DNA of 64,000 bases. It comes from Magnolia sinica (Eukaryota; Streptophyta; Magnoliopsida; Magnoliales; Magnoliaceae). Positions within the stretch are counted from its first letter, which is position 1. Each line of letters opens with the position of its first letter. Position numbers and translations under genes: made by a program. The stretch is taken from NCBI RefSeq assembly GCF_029962835.1, contig NC_080589.1, positions 18,125,586 to 18,189,585 of the forward strand, given 5' to 3'. This document shows positions 34,415 to 45,513 of the stretch, one piece after another. The notes under the pieces are model-generated. The model worked only from the letters and a program-made list of their open reading frames with translations. It was not told the DNA's origin and did not search any database.

Positions 34415-34943
34415 TCACTATCTCTATATATTTCAATGCTGAGAACCCTCTTTACAACCCTTAGATCTTTTAGCTTAAATGTCCCTGAAAGCTGAGTTTT
34501 TAATATGTTGATATCAGACATGTTATAACTGACGATAATCATGTCATCAACATACAATACTAAGATAATGAACTTCCCATCGCTCAGTGTCTTGTAATAG
34601 ACACAATAATCATATTCACTCATGGTAAACATCTAACTCACTATGAAAGAATTAAATTTCTTATACTACTACCTAAGTGACTGCTTGAGGGTGTACAATT
34701 TCCTCTTCAACCTGTAAACTTTGTTCTATGCCCATTGTATTTTAAAACCTTCTAATTGTTTCATATAAATCTACTCTTCTAATTTCTAATGCAATAAGGC
34801 AATTTTCACATTCATCTGTTCGAGCTCAAGATTGTATTGGGCAACAGTGCCAATACGAATCTGATAGATATTTGCTTTACTATGGGTACAAATATCTCAA
34901 TGAAGTCAACACATTCTCTTTGAGCATATCCCTTCGCTACTAG
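34415..34943 (-). pseudogene. Copia-B reverse transcriptase, main part
   Basis: The minus strand reads SLVAKGYAQRECVDFIEIF (entry to copia RT) near 34,940 and then, in decayed frames, the region that should hold the Q-M-D-V-K-T-A-F-L block. The best-kept part (34,420-34,632) reads YCVYYKTLSDGKFIIL, then LYVDDMIIVSYN and TFKLKDL, with the catalytic YVDD intact. Many stops precede it. The frame is cut at 34,415 by the Ty3 insertion and resumes at 31,805. Confidence 0.85.
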
Positions 34944-37900
34944 GCTGGAATTCGCGGCTCAGATGTCTGATGACCCTGACACCCATCTTAGCAAAGATCA
35001 TCTAGCCCATCTTCAGCTCTATGAAGAAGTTTTCTAGAAGCAAAAATCCAGAAACAATTGACTCAAGGAAGGTGACCACAACACCAAATTTTTCCACAGC
35101 GTTACTTCCGAGAAATCTAGAGGATCGGTCATTTCCAACATCAAGCTGGATGATGGGTCCGTGATGTCTGATCCCTCCTCTATCAAGCAAGCTGTGGTAT
35201 CCTTCTACTCAGCCCTCATGCAAGCAGATCCTACGCCTGCCCCTGCTGCGCTCCTGGACGCCATTCCCTCCCTGGTTTCGGCCGCTGACAACCTCACTCT
35301 CCTCCATGAACCTTCCCTTGAGGAGGTGTGGGAGGCAGTCAAAGGGATCCTGTTAGATGGTGCCCCTGGCCCGCATGGCTTATCAAGTGTGTTCTTCCTC
35401 GATTGCTGGGACACGGTTAGTTAGGACCTTCTAGCTGCCGCTCGCTCCCTCTTTAGAGGTGGCACCATTCCGCGGGCATTCACATCAACTCTCATCTGTC
35501 TTATCCCTAAGACCCCATCCCCATCTCAATTCTTAGACCTCCACCCCATCAGTCTATGTAATTATGTATATAAAATTTTTGCCAAGCTACTTGCTGACAG
35601 ATTGGGTAAGCTTCTTCCTAACATTATTTCTGTTGAACAGGGAGCCTTCGTTCAAGGGAGATCTATTTCGGAGAATTGTGCTCTAGCCCAAGAAATCTTC
35701 CGTGATATTGATCGGAAAGTCAGGAGCGGAAACATTCTGATCAAGATTGACATGGAAAAATCCTACGATAGGTTGGATTGGGGATTTCTCAAGGTCGTTC
35801 TTCAGAAATTCTGCTTTAATAATAGGTGGATCATGATCATTGAAAGATGTTGGTCTAATTCTTGGTTCTCCGTTCTCATTAACAGTGAGCCCAATGGATT
35901 CTTCAAATCCTCTAGAGGCCTCCGCCAGGGCTACCCCATCTCCCTAGCCCTGTTCATCATTACGGCTGACGTCCTCAGTAGAGGCTATAGATAACTTGTT
36001 GTGAGAGGTTTCTGTCAGCCCTTCTTCACCTACAGAAGTATCTGCCCCATCTCTCACCTACTCTTCGCTGATGATACAGTTCTCTTAGCCAACGACAACA
36101 GTGACTCCCTCAGGAAAATCCAAGACTTCCTTTCCATATACCAGTCCTCCTTTGGCATGAAAATCAATGCCAACAAGAGCTTCTTCCTCAGCTCGGTCAA
36201 GTAATCGGAATCGAGAGTGAGAGCTATTCAGCGTATTCTCGGTTTCAACAAAGGGAACACTCCATTTACCTACCTAGGCATCCCAATCTTCAAGGGTAGG
36301 CTAAGGAAAGCCTACTTCCAGCCTGTTCTTGATAGCATATCCCGTCGCATTTCTAGTTAGAACAGCCGTATCTTATCACAAGCAGGTCGCCTCACTTTGA
36401 TCAACCACGTTCTCTGCAACATCCTTGTCCACACCATAGTGGCTGTGAACATCCCTGCAAGTATTCTGGATGTGCTTGCGAAATCTTTTGTAGCTTTCTT
36501 TTGGGGCTTGGATGGGCCCCGCAAACGACATCACTAGGTTAGCTGGAAGTCTATTTGTAGGCCCAAATTGAGGGCAGCTTAGGAGTGAAGAGCTTGCACA
36601 GTGTCATGAAGGCACTGAGAATGAAAATGGCTTAGTCTGTGTCATGCAGGGGCCCAGGTAGTTGCTGGGCATCATTAGTTAAGGACAAAAACTGCTTCTC
36701 CCCTAGCGATACTGGCGGAATCAACTCCATAGCTTCCCCTCTGTGGAAGAGAATCCATAGCCTCATCCCATCAATCGATACCCATACACGATGGCTTGTG
36801 GGGCGTGGTGACTGCAACTTCTGGCACGCAGACTGGACTGGTCTAGGACCCCTACAAAATTGGGTAATCAACTCCACTTCCAACCAGCCCCAATGTGTCA
36901 GCGACTGGATTGGACCGTCTTGCTGGCTCCACTCTCCCAATGCCAAGACCTTGCTTCCTCAAGTGGTGATCGACCACATCTCGGACAACGGCTTCTACAC
37001 TTCCCCTGCTGAAGACACCCAGATATGGATCCATTCCAAGATGGGTGAATTCACTATCACCTCAGCTTGGCGATGCGCCAAATCAGCAGGCCCCCTTTTA
37101 GACTGGTCCAGATGGGTTTGGCACTCCAACCTTCCACCCAAAATCTCCATTCTTACCTGGAAAATATTTCTTCGAGCTCTCCCGGTGGACACCAACACTC
37201 AGGCTAAAGAAGTCGCCATGGCATCTAGATGCAATTGTTGCCCGTCCTCTCTGAATTCATCCGTCGAATCCATCGATCATCTTTTCTCCTCGAGAGACTT
37301 AGCACTGAATCTATGGCATAAATGCGGAGCTTTTTTCACGTCCCTTCCACTGTATCTTCGCATTCAGCTATGGGTAGAGCCTCCATTTGGTGGGCTTCTC
37401 CATCCATGGTTGACTCCTTCTGCACCCTCAGGGGCCTTATGCCATCTCGTATTCTGTGGGAAATATGGACAGCCAGAAATTCTAACCGTATGGAAGGTAC
37501 TACCATCAATGTAGACCGATCCCTCTCCAACATCCTACACTGGATCAGAGCTATGGCCCCATCTCTCCCTCTCCCAAAATCCATCAGTCGCTCATCTACA
37601 GAGGCCCTCAATAGCCTGGGGATGAATGGGTCTAATTCCTGCTCCACCTCTCTCCAGAGAGTCCATTGGACTCGGCCCTGCCCCGGCAGGATCAAATTGA
37701 ATGTGGACGGCTCCTCTCTTAGCAACCCAGGTCCTTCAGGTGGTGGTGGTGTCGCAAGGGACAGTTCTGGGGCCCTCATCTTCACATTCCACTTCGGCTA
37801 CGGCCATGACTCTAACAGCTGGGCCAAAACCAAGGTGATTTGGGAGGCCTTATCCCTCTGCAGGACCATGGGCTTCTCCAAAGTTGATTTGGTAAGTGAT

Positions 37901-38318
37901 TCCAAAATGGCTGTGGACTCCCATCTCCAAGTCCTGCTCCCCGTCATGGTTCATATGGTATTGGTGGATTAGGATTAAATCTCTTATGGTAGGCATGGAT
38001 ATCTCCCTTTCCTACTCCTTGAGAGAAGCAAATGCAATGGCAGATGGACTCGCGTGGATGGGTAGTAATGGCCAGCTTCATTCTTTCTTCCAATCAGAGT
38101 CTGATCTTCCCCCTCACATTAGGGGTCTCCTCTTTCTTGACAAAATAGGCTTAGGCTACCTGAGAGAATCTTAGTCTAGTGTAGCGTGTGGATATATGAT
38201 AGGTGAGGTCCGATTCTTTTTGTTGGGACCCACTCGAATGGCTGTAAAGTTCTCATGATTAATGAAATTCTCGTGGCATGAGTCCACTTCTTTATAAATA
38301 AATAATAATAATAATAAG

Positions 38319-38356
<38 letters not shown>
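34944..38356 (+). mobile_element. L1-type LINE, 5'-truncated
   Basis: The element is flanked by a 17-bp target duplication, TATCCCTTC(G/A)CTACTAG (34,927-34,943 and 38,357-38,373, one mismatch), and ends in an A/T-rich simple tail (AAT repeats, then TA repeats). It encodes RT, zinc-binding and RNase H domains in plant-LINE order. The endonuclease and ORF1 are missing, the usual result of incomplete reverse transcription. It inserted into the RT-integrase region of copia-B. Confidence 0.92.
34990..38174 (+). pseudogene. LINE ORF2: RT, zf-RVT and RNase H (dead)
   Basis: Before RT, EEVWEAVKGILLDGAPGP matches the plant-LINE block ending D-x-A-P-G-P-D-G. RT then reads EQGAFVQGRSISENCALAQE (~35,635), ILIKIDMEKSYDRLDW (~35,740), GLRQGYPIS (~35,915), and the catalytic LLFADDTVLLAN (~36,060-36,095). 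A zinc-binding part (TSAWRCAKSAGPL, then WHSNLPPKISILTWKIFLR) lies at about 37,050-37,260. RNase H (IKLNVDGSSLSNPGPSGGGG) starts at about 37,690. Frameshifts near 36,560, 37,350 and 37,960 and about ten stops inactivate it. Confidence 0.9.

Positions 38357-38358
<2 letters not shown>
38298..38358. repeat. (AAT)n and (TA)n tail of the LINE
   Basis: Four to five AAT/ATA units, then about 18 TA units, ending at the target duplication. Confidence 0.9.
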
Positions 38359-38365
<7 letters not shown>

Positions 38366-38373
38366 ACTACTAG

Positions 38374-40050
38374 TCTTGCCTAGTACCTATCCTATTTCTT
38401 CTTGAAGATCCACTTGCAACCGATCACTTTACGACTGATGGGAAGTTCCATCGGCTCCCACGTCTCATTCTTGTATAGAGAGTTCATCTTGCCATGCATT
38501 GTTGCTATCCACGTTTCGGTATCTACATTGTCAAGAGCCTTCGAAAAAGTAGACAAATCCCTTCATCCTCAATGAGGGCAAATACAACATTCGAGTTATT
38601 CTTGTATCTCACCGGTAACCTACAATCCCTTGGCAAATTTCTTCTCACAAATGGCTGCTCCACCTGCTCATATACCTCTGTCTACGTCTCAATATCATCC
38701 CATGTCTCATCTCTATTTATCTAAACGTCCACAACTAACTTTTCATCCCCCTTGTGTTCATCCTTAAGGAACAAGGACCCTTCGTCGAATCTGACGTTAC
38801 GACTAAATATAATTTTCCTTGTGACCTGGTCATATAACCTGTAACCCTTCACACCACCACCATAGTTGATAAAGATGTACTTTTTAACCCTTTGGTCCAG
38901 CTTATCTCTCTCAACTGATGGTACATGGGAGTAAGCATCACAACCAAATACTCATAGCCTTGAGTAGTATACCTGTTAACCACTCCACACTTCCTCAGAA
39001 ATTTTACAATCTATAGGCATAGAAGGGGATAGATTCACTAACTAGCAAGTTGTGTTAATGACTTCAGTCCACATTTCCTTACCCAACCCAGCATTGCTCA
39101 TCATGCATCAGGCCCTCCAAGAGAGTCTAATTCATCTGCTCAACCAAACTATTCTGCTCAGGTATGTGGTGAAACTGTATTGTGCCTCACGATCCTTTCA
39201 TCCACCATTATCTATTTCAACACTTTCACCTATTGCCTTGTCTGCTTTTCCACCATTGTTTTTAATTACTTTAAGTTGGTGAAAACCTTAGATTTACTTT
39301 TCATAGAATAGACCTATACTTTTCTAGAGTAGTCGTCAATGAACATAACAAACCATGAAGATCCTCCACCAGAAACTATGAGTAATGACCCCCATACATT
39401 AGAATGCACATAATCTAGAACCCCATTATATAAATGTTTCTTAGATTTAAACAATAACCTTAATTGTTTACCATATATACAATGCTTACATATACTAAAA
39501 TCAATGCTTTTAAAAACTAGAATTAAACAACAGTCAAAAAGTACCTACATGCCCTGCTCGATCATGTGGCTTTGGTGTGCATGCCACATACGTGCAAACG
39601 TGGAATCTACTAAAGCTATTGCAGCTCGACCCGATGAAGTGGTCTCAATTAACCTATAAAGGTTACATTTCCTCCGTGCCTTCATGACAACAAGTATCCC
39701 CTTTGAAACTTTAAGCATACGATTGAATCAGATGAATTTACACCCAAGTACCTCGAGTACTCCTAGAGATATCAGAATCTTCCTCAACTCAAGAACGTAT
39801 ATCACATTTGTCAAGATATGCTCCATGTCATCAAACGTCTTGATGCGCACCGATCTAATACCAACCATGTTATATGCATTCTTATTGCCTATAAACACCT
39901 GACCACCATCGCACTCACAGTAGCTGGTAAACCAACTCCTAGGAGGAGTCATGTGATACAAAGCCACTCTATTCAAAATCCATTCATCAGTGAAATATAT
40001 GGATTTTGATGTGGTCAACATGTCACTACCACATGCCTCCTCATTGGATT
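38374..40050 (-). pseudogene. Copia-B protease and integrase region (dead)
   Basis: On the minus strand the best-kept part (39,728-40,050) reads WILNRVALYHMTPPRSWFTS, where the D-S-A of the protease is replaced by N-R-V, and then TNVIYVLELRKILISLGVLE. Next come the GAG-pre-integrase words MLKVSKGILVVMKARRKCNL and STFARMWHAHQSHMIEQGM (39,540-39,720). Integrase follows in pieces down to 38,374. KGxLVVMK and NLYxLxGxT point to the Tork/SIRE side of copia. Gag and the 5' LTR are absent: the element stops at the junction with the gene relic at about 40,050. Confidence 0.8.
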
Positions 40051-41032
40051 CCGTACACATCTCGAGTAGGCATCATAGAAGAACTGCTTGATTGAAACTA
40101 AGCCTGAATTACCGAATTCATATTCATTGTTTACCTTATGCAGCAATTTACCATAGCTTACCTTCCATTCCCAGTAGGCTTTTTCCATCAAGAACAAGAG
40201 AGCTTCAGCAAGGGCCAAAGCATAGAAAATATTCAAAGCCGACTTCCGATTCCTCTTGTCAGAATCCCCTTTGCTTAGATCCCCTTAGTCCTGCTGGATA
40301 AGCCTTATCAGTGAGAGTGACACGCAGGCCGAGGCTGATAACAGCTGAAGGCAGTAGAGAAACTTGCTTATGTTCTTCGTCAGGAATATCCATCCTGTAT
40401 GTGGAAGTAAAGGGACTTCCTGTGTCACCCATGTTCGTGTTGCCGGATTCTGGCTATCTTGATTTCTTGATTTATTGATGTTGGTGTTGTCTGTTACTTC
40501 TCGGCTGTTGTTTGTTTCTGGTCGGATGATTGAAAATGGCGGAAATAAAGTTTTCAGAGTCCGAATCAGGAAGTTGGAGCTGGATTTCAATGCTCGGAAG
40601 CTGAACTTCCCTGCATCTGTTAGTGACCATGTGGCCTGCTGTTGCCATTCGAGTTCATGACTTCGGCTGAAAATTCGTTCCCTCGATGAGGAGAATAATG
40701 GTGATGAACCAGAAATCCTTTTTATCCAAGGTAATGGCGAAACCTCCCAGAAGAACGACCGTGGCCCAGATGAATCCCAGAGTTCCAAGGCCACTCGCTG
40801 TTTTTTAAAGAATTGCCAGCTGAAGAGCGAAAAGGGTGAGCTTCGTTTCTGGTGCCTGATCAGCCTGTCTTACGGAAGAACCACCCGAGTCCGTGTTACT
40901 GTCTGTCTTTTCCATTGCATCAGGGATTTCTCTCTGGGGTTCGCTGAACTTTGTGGGCAGATGCCACTGTTCGATGATCTGCAGACAAACGCTAGTTTCA
41001 CCTTCTTTCAATTTGGGACTCCTGTATTCCAT
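40042..41032 (-). pseudogene. Plant membrane/ARM-like gene, dead 5' fragment
   Basis: The minus strand reads, over three breaks: MEYRSPKLKEGE, then LTLFALQLAIL, stop (TAA, 40,805-40,807), GLGTLGFIWATVVLLGGFAI, DFWFITIILLIEGT, a 2-base loss near 40,674, IFSRSHELEWQQQATWSL, SFRALKSSSNFLIRTL, a second stop (TAA, 40,285-40,287), and then NIFYALALAEALLFLMEKAY and QFFYDAYSRCV. I recognise a plant-only family with two or more membrane helices followed by ARM-like repeats; its biochemical role is unknown to me. Each break is one or two bases, so the gene was lost fairly recently. It is cut off at about 40,050 by copia-B, and the remaining ARM part is not found. Confidence 0.7.
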
Positions 41033-42605
41033 GGTGCAGAAAGCTTTTGCCCTCTAATCTCTATGGAAATTCTAATAGAAACTGCACAAAATTCCAGCAG
41101 AATGGTTATCAGGTGATAGAAATATTCTTTCTTTTTGAACAAGAAAACAAAAAACAAAAAGGTTCTTACTGAAACAAATGTGCAAGAAATTCCTAAACTT
41201 TTCTTTTAAAGGATAGAAATTCAAATTGTATGAAACAATAGAGAAATTGTATGATCTTCGACCCAACGATATGGGTACTGTCCTCAGGCCTCCAATTTAT
41301 GAAAGTGGGTCCCATGGTTTGCTGATCCAGACTGTTGATCTGCTGGTCCCCATCATAGATGGACCCTGCCCAAAACTCCAACATTCGGTCTTGTTCACTG
41401 TTCACGTTTCATGGAAATGGTTGCTGAAAATTTCTTAACTACTTGGAGACAACTGACCGACGGGTTAGGATCATCCCATTTTGGAGACTTTGGGGTATGT
41501 CAATTGCTTGGATAGCAGAACCAGGGGCTTCACATTTTTCAGACCAATGGCCGAAGGATGCTATACAGCAATACTGATTATGTTCTAACAACTCTTGTAA
41601 TGTGATGAATTTGAATGCATACCTTATCAAAAGAACTCTTCTCAGCTTGACCGATCGAGTTCGGCGTGATATCTAATTTATGTTCGAATTGTAGTGGATT
41701 GAGTGGGAAAACGGTTTCGGAGTTTGAATGTAGGCTTTCTGAATTCAGTTGAATATGGAAAGAATGTAGTTAGATTGGAAATGGAGAATGTAGTTAATAT
41801 TGGAAATGGGTTTTTGATGTTGATGTCGAGAATTGTCTGATGAGGTGTTATTTGAAAATGGGCAGTCCTGATTTCATAGGAAGAGAGAGAAAATGGTGAT
41901 GAACATGGAAGAGGAAGGTGAGCGTGGGGTGCACGTTTTTGGCATGTACACGAGGGGAAGAGTAATAGCTATTGCTTCTCTTCTGCTTCCTTTTTGAGTT
42001 TCTTCTCTCTCCTTATGTTATCTTTCTTTTGGGAGTTTGTTTTTTCCCTGTTTTAGTTAGTTTTGAATATTTCTTAGTTTCTTTTATGTAATGATGTTTG
42101 TCTTTCACCCTTGCAGCATTTTGTTGCAGTGTCTTGGGGGATACCCTTTTTTCTGTTTTACTTTTCTGAAAATTTGGAATTCTCTTTCATGAATCCTAGT
42201 AAGAGTAGTTATTTGAAATACCCTGGCAGAGTATGATCTGAGCTGTACAAATGTGTGGGCCGTCCATCTAACAATGTGTGGGCCGCCCATTTTAGATGGA
42301 CGGCCCAATCCTGACCGGTTTGATTGGTGGGTAATAAATGAACGCATGAAACGAAAAATTATATGGTCTAAGATAAATGGATGAAGTAACTGGCGATTAG
42401 GATAATCCATTCAGTCTGACTTTTGGGGCTGTGCCCCATCTATGATGGGTCATATTTGGATGGTTTGGATTGATGTGCATGTATGGAACAGGTAAGGTTG
42501 TGGCTGTGTGCACTTGTGTGGGTGGTCGTACGATGCGAGTATCAATGGTCTTCTCTCAACCAACCGAAAGTGGATTGTCTGCCCCACATGGAAGGAATCG
42601 GTCGA
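41033..42605. other. Upstream region of the dead gene, non-coding
   Basis: No gene is supported. It has a short tandem repeat 'gaatgtagttagattggaaatgg' at about 41,763-41,810, CT-rich text near 41,980-42,060 and a 14-bp hairpin (42,257-42,306). Confidence 0.5.
42257..42306. repeat. Perfect 14-bp inverted repeat (hairpin)
   Basis: GGGCCGTCCATCTA (42,257-42,270) pairs exactly with TAGATGGACGGCCC (42,293-42,306) around a 22-base loop. Confidence 0.85.
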
Positions 42606-43043
42606 GGCAGATGTTCTGTGGGGCCCACAGTGTTGTATGGATTTTATCCACGCTGTTCATCCATTATTTATTATTATTATTTTTTCCTTCAGATCAGCCC
42701 AAACTTTAGGTAGATCCAAGGTTCAAGTGGACTGCAGTGGGGATTGAACTCCCACCATTAAAAACTTCTTGGAGGCCACGGGAAGCTTTGGATCAAGCTG
42801 ACATTTGTGTTTTCCCTTCATCCAGGTCTTTATGAGTTATGGACAGGTTGGATGACAAATAAACATCATTGGTGGGCGTAGAATGGTTCCAATAGTGGCG
42901 TCATGATCACGGCTGATTTCTGTGGTGTGGTCCACTTAAGCCTTAGATTTTCCTATTTTCTGGCTTTTACTCTAAACTGATCTGAAAAATGGATGGACGT
43001 GGATAAAACCCGTACATCACAGTGGCCCTACGGAGCCCCTGCC
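42606..43043. mobile_element. Long-inverted-repeat MITE, family M1
   Basis: GGCAGATGTTCTGTGGGGCC at the left pairs with the reverse complement of the right end (GGCAGGGGCTCCGTAGGGCC), and both continue into TTTTATCCACG. The interior matches the intron MITE at 16,585-17,030 in the opposite orientation (for example 'aacatcattggtgggcgt'). Confidence 0.65.
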
Positions 43044-43333
43044 TGGACCAATTTCCGTCTAGGCGGGAAGGAAAGGGGTGGATTGCGTGGTGGGCTACAC
43101 ACCACTCACTTTAGTACTGTGTTGACGTCACCATGTTCCGTGGAGCTAATGATGTATGTGTTACATCAACCTTGTCCATCCAACTTGAAAGATTATTTCA
43201 GGGTATTGACTTAAAATGAGAGTCGGATCCAAAGCTCAGGTGGAGTTGAACGTCAACCATTGAAAACTTCCTAGGCCAAGGAAGCTTTAGATCAGGCTGA
43301 TATTTGAGTTTTCATTTCATCCTGATGTGTGTA

Positions 43334-43930
43334 GAGGTGTACACGAGTTGAACCGAGTCGAGACTTGGCTCAACCATTTGCTGACCCAGCTCGAACTTGG
43401 CTTGGCTTGGTCCTTGAGCTTGACTGGCTTGCTCGACTTGGTTTAGTCAGCAGCTCGGGCCAGTTCAAGCTGAGTTCAAGTCAAGATCAAGACGAGTTCG
43501 CCTATGCAGCATTTTCAGAAATACATCAACTGCACCTTCAAAATTTCACTGTATGTAAAACAACAGTAATAATTTTACAGGTATTTCATCAAATACCTTC
43601 TATGCAATATAAAAATCAAGGAAAAAAAAAAGGATATTTGTTTCATATACATACCTTCCTTGCCACTAGCCACACTTCGTCGAGTCATTTCATCAAACAC
43701 TTGGTGAGCAACATCAATGTCAAAGTAACCGAGTCACCGAACTGGTTCGATCCAAGTTCGATTCAAGTTGGGTTCAATCCGAGTCGAGTCAAGCACGAGC
43801 AAGTCCAAACTCAGTTTGAAATTTTTTTCGAGCTCAAAAAATCAGCTCGAACTTGGTTTCAAACCAAGTTGAATTGAGCTTTTTCGAGTCGAGTGAGCTA
43901 ACTGAGCTAACTTGGTTTGTGTACAACCTT
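43334..43930. mobile_element. hAT-like MITE inserted in the M1 copy
   Basis: GAGGTGTACACGAGTTGAAC at the left and GTTTGTGTACAACC at the right are imperfect inverted ends. The interior is full of GAGTCGAG/GAGCTCGA words, a known pattern of plant 'aggtgtacacgag' MITEs. An open frame at 43,365-43,877 is low-complexity and has no known match. Confidence 0.5.
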
Positions 43931-44038
43931 GGGTTTGTCTGAAAATAAGCATCATCGTTAGTCATAAGAAGATTTTAATCATAGGTGTCATTGTTCCCAT
44001 TACTTTATTGTGGTATGGTCCACTCGAGCTTTATATCT

Positions 44039-45013
44039 TGTTGGAATATTTAGTTGAATTAAATAGACTATTAAAAATCGAGAACAAATAAAAAAAAAAG
44101 AAAATAAATTTTGAGAAAGAAGAACTTATTGAATGAGTCGAGGTGTGACTGAGTCACTCGGCTTGAAATCGAATTTGCTCCCCTTGGACAGCGTCCCAAG
44201 TGCAACAGGTTTCCAGAGCAATCGACCTCCAGGATACAACGACTATGACTCGGTCCCAGCGGTGTACTCACTGTACACGGGCTCGAACTACTTGCAGTTT
44301 AATCTGAAAGTGCTGAGTTGACTCAGCGATGAACTCAGTAAAATTCTTAAAATTGTATCAGAGAGAGTTTTATAAGAGAGATAATTTTTTTTTATATGAA
44401 ATTAGAATCGGTAATCTTTATATAGACTCCGAAGTGGTGCATAAGCACCCTTTTCAAAAGGTTAGGTCCGTTGGGTTTAAACCCAACAGAGGCGACCAAC
44501 CGGAAGGGACGCATCTCTCTGGTTTAAAACGAAAAAGCGCAAATGCGAGTACACTCCCGCACATACAGTCCTGCGAGTACCCATACACACATCCACGCGA
44601 GTACACACACACCGCACCCGCACCCGCGCTCGTGCCCACGCCCAGCCCAGCCTAGCCCGTCCCGTCACGTCGCGCACGCGCACACGAACACGGACACGGA
44701 CTCGGACTCGGACTTGGCTTGGCTCGGCTTGGCACGGCTCGGCTCGGCTCGGTGTGCCCGCGCGTGTGTGGTCAATGGCATAGATTAGAGCTATTGGCAT
44801 AGCTCTCCCACAGGACCAAATTCACATGCCCCCTGAAAGGGGCTCAAGCCCTAGGCAAAAAGACTATCTTATATACAAGATAGTTTACCTTTTCAAATCC
44901 GATGTGGGACAAAACCCACAACACAAAAGTACCAAAGCTTTTCAAATGTGGAGGGAAAACACCGAAAACTTGAAAATTTAAATTTTAATATTATTTTAAA
45001 ACAAAATACAACA
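44039..45013 (-). repeat. Copia-C 3' LTR (975 bp)
   Basis: Contains the stem ACTATCTT-ATATAC-AAGATAGT around the TATA region (44,864-44,886) and a GC-rich CGGACTCGG/GGCTCGGCTC tract (44,610-44,770) that is longer than in the other LTR. Confidence 0.93.
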
Positions 45014-45022
45014 ATCCCCCAC
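45014..45022 (-). promoter_or_regulatory. Copia-C polypurine tract
   Basis: The minus strand reads TGTGGGGGAT directly before the 3' LTR start TGTTGTATTT. Confidence 0.75.
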
Positions 45023-45513
45023 ATGTTTTAAAATAAACCCTTTCGGATTAAAGCGTAATAGTTGTGCAATGGTGCCGGTGTCACCATAGACTTGAACCGA
45101 CATTAGAGTAAGCAAGACAGGTCTACAGGAATCAGGTGACATCATAGTCTTGAACCTGAATCCTTTTAATGTAGATCGCAAGTACATGCCACTCACACAA
45201 CTCTTCCTCTGCAAGTGATTCTACGGTTCGGTGCGTTTCGGCCATACACCTTTACCTGGATTTCATGAGTGCTCTAGAGAATTCGCCTAGATTCTCATAG
45301 GAAGCGGCCTCCACCTCCACACCCATATAGGTGAATTCCATCAAGTGTATGCAGCAACTGTATACACCACCAAATATATGGCTATGGATTCATTAAGAGT
45401 TCTAACAACACATCCTTCTGCGTTGCTGCTCACACTGTACACCATAGAAGGGGCTCATACAACTCAGTGCAATCGTCTACCTCGTGTCTTGTTGTTTACC
45501 CATTGAACCTATC
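45023..45513 (-). other. Copia-C 3' untranslated part
   Basis: 490 bp between the RNase H stop and the polypurine tract. No gene is seen. Confidence 0.6.

Noticed and set aside
36639-37514. 291-codon plus-strand open frame as a separate gene
   Set aside because: It carries the LINE zinc-binding region and lies in the order expected for ORF2; it is a piece of the LINE.
43365-43877. 170-codon open frame
   Set aside because: It spans the GAGTCGAG-rich interior of a MITE; the reading is low-complexity.
44477-44800. Open frames rich in RVRVRV or THTHIH
   Set aside because: They come from the GC-rich simple tract of the copia-C LTR and its flanks, on several frames at once.
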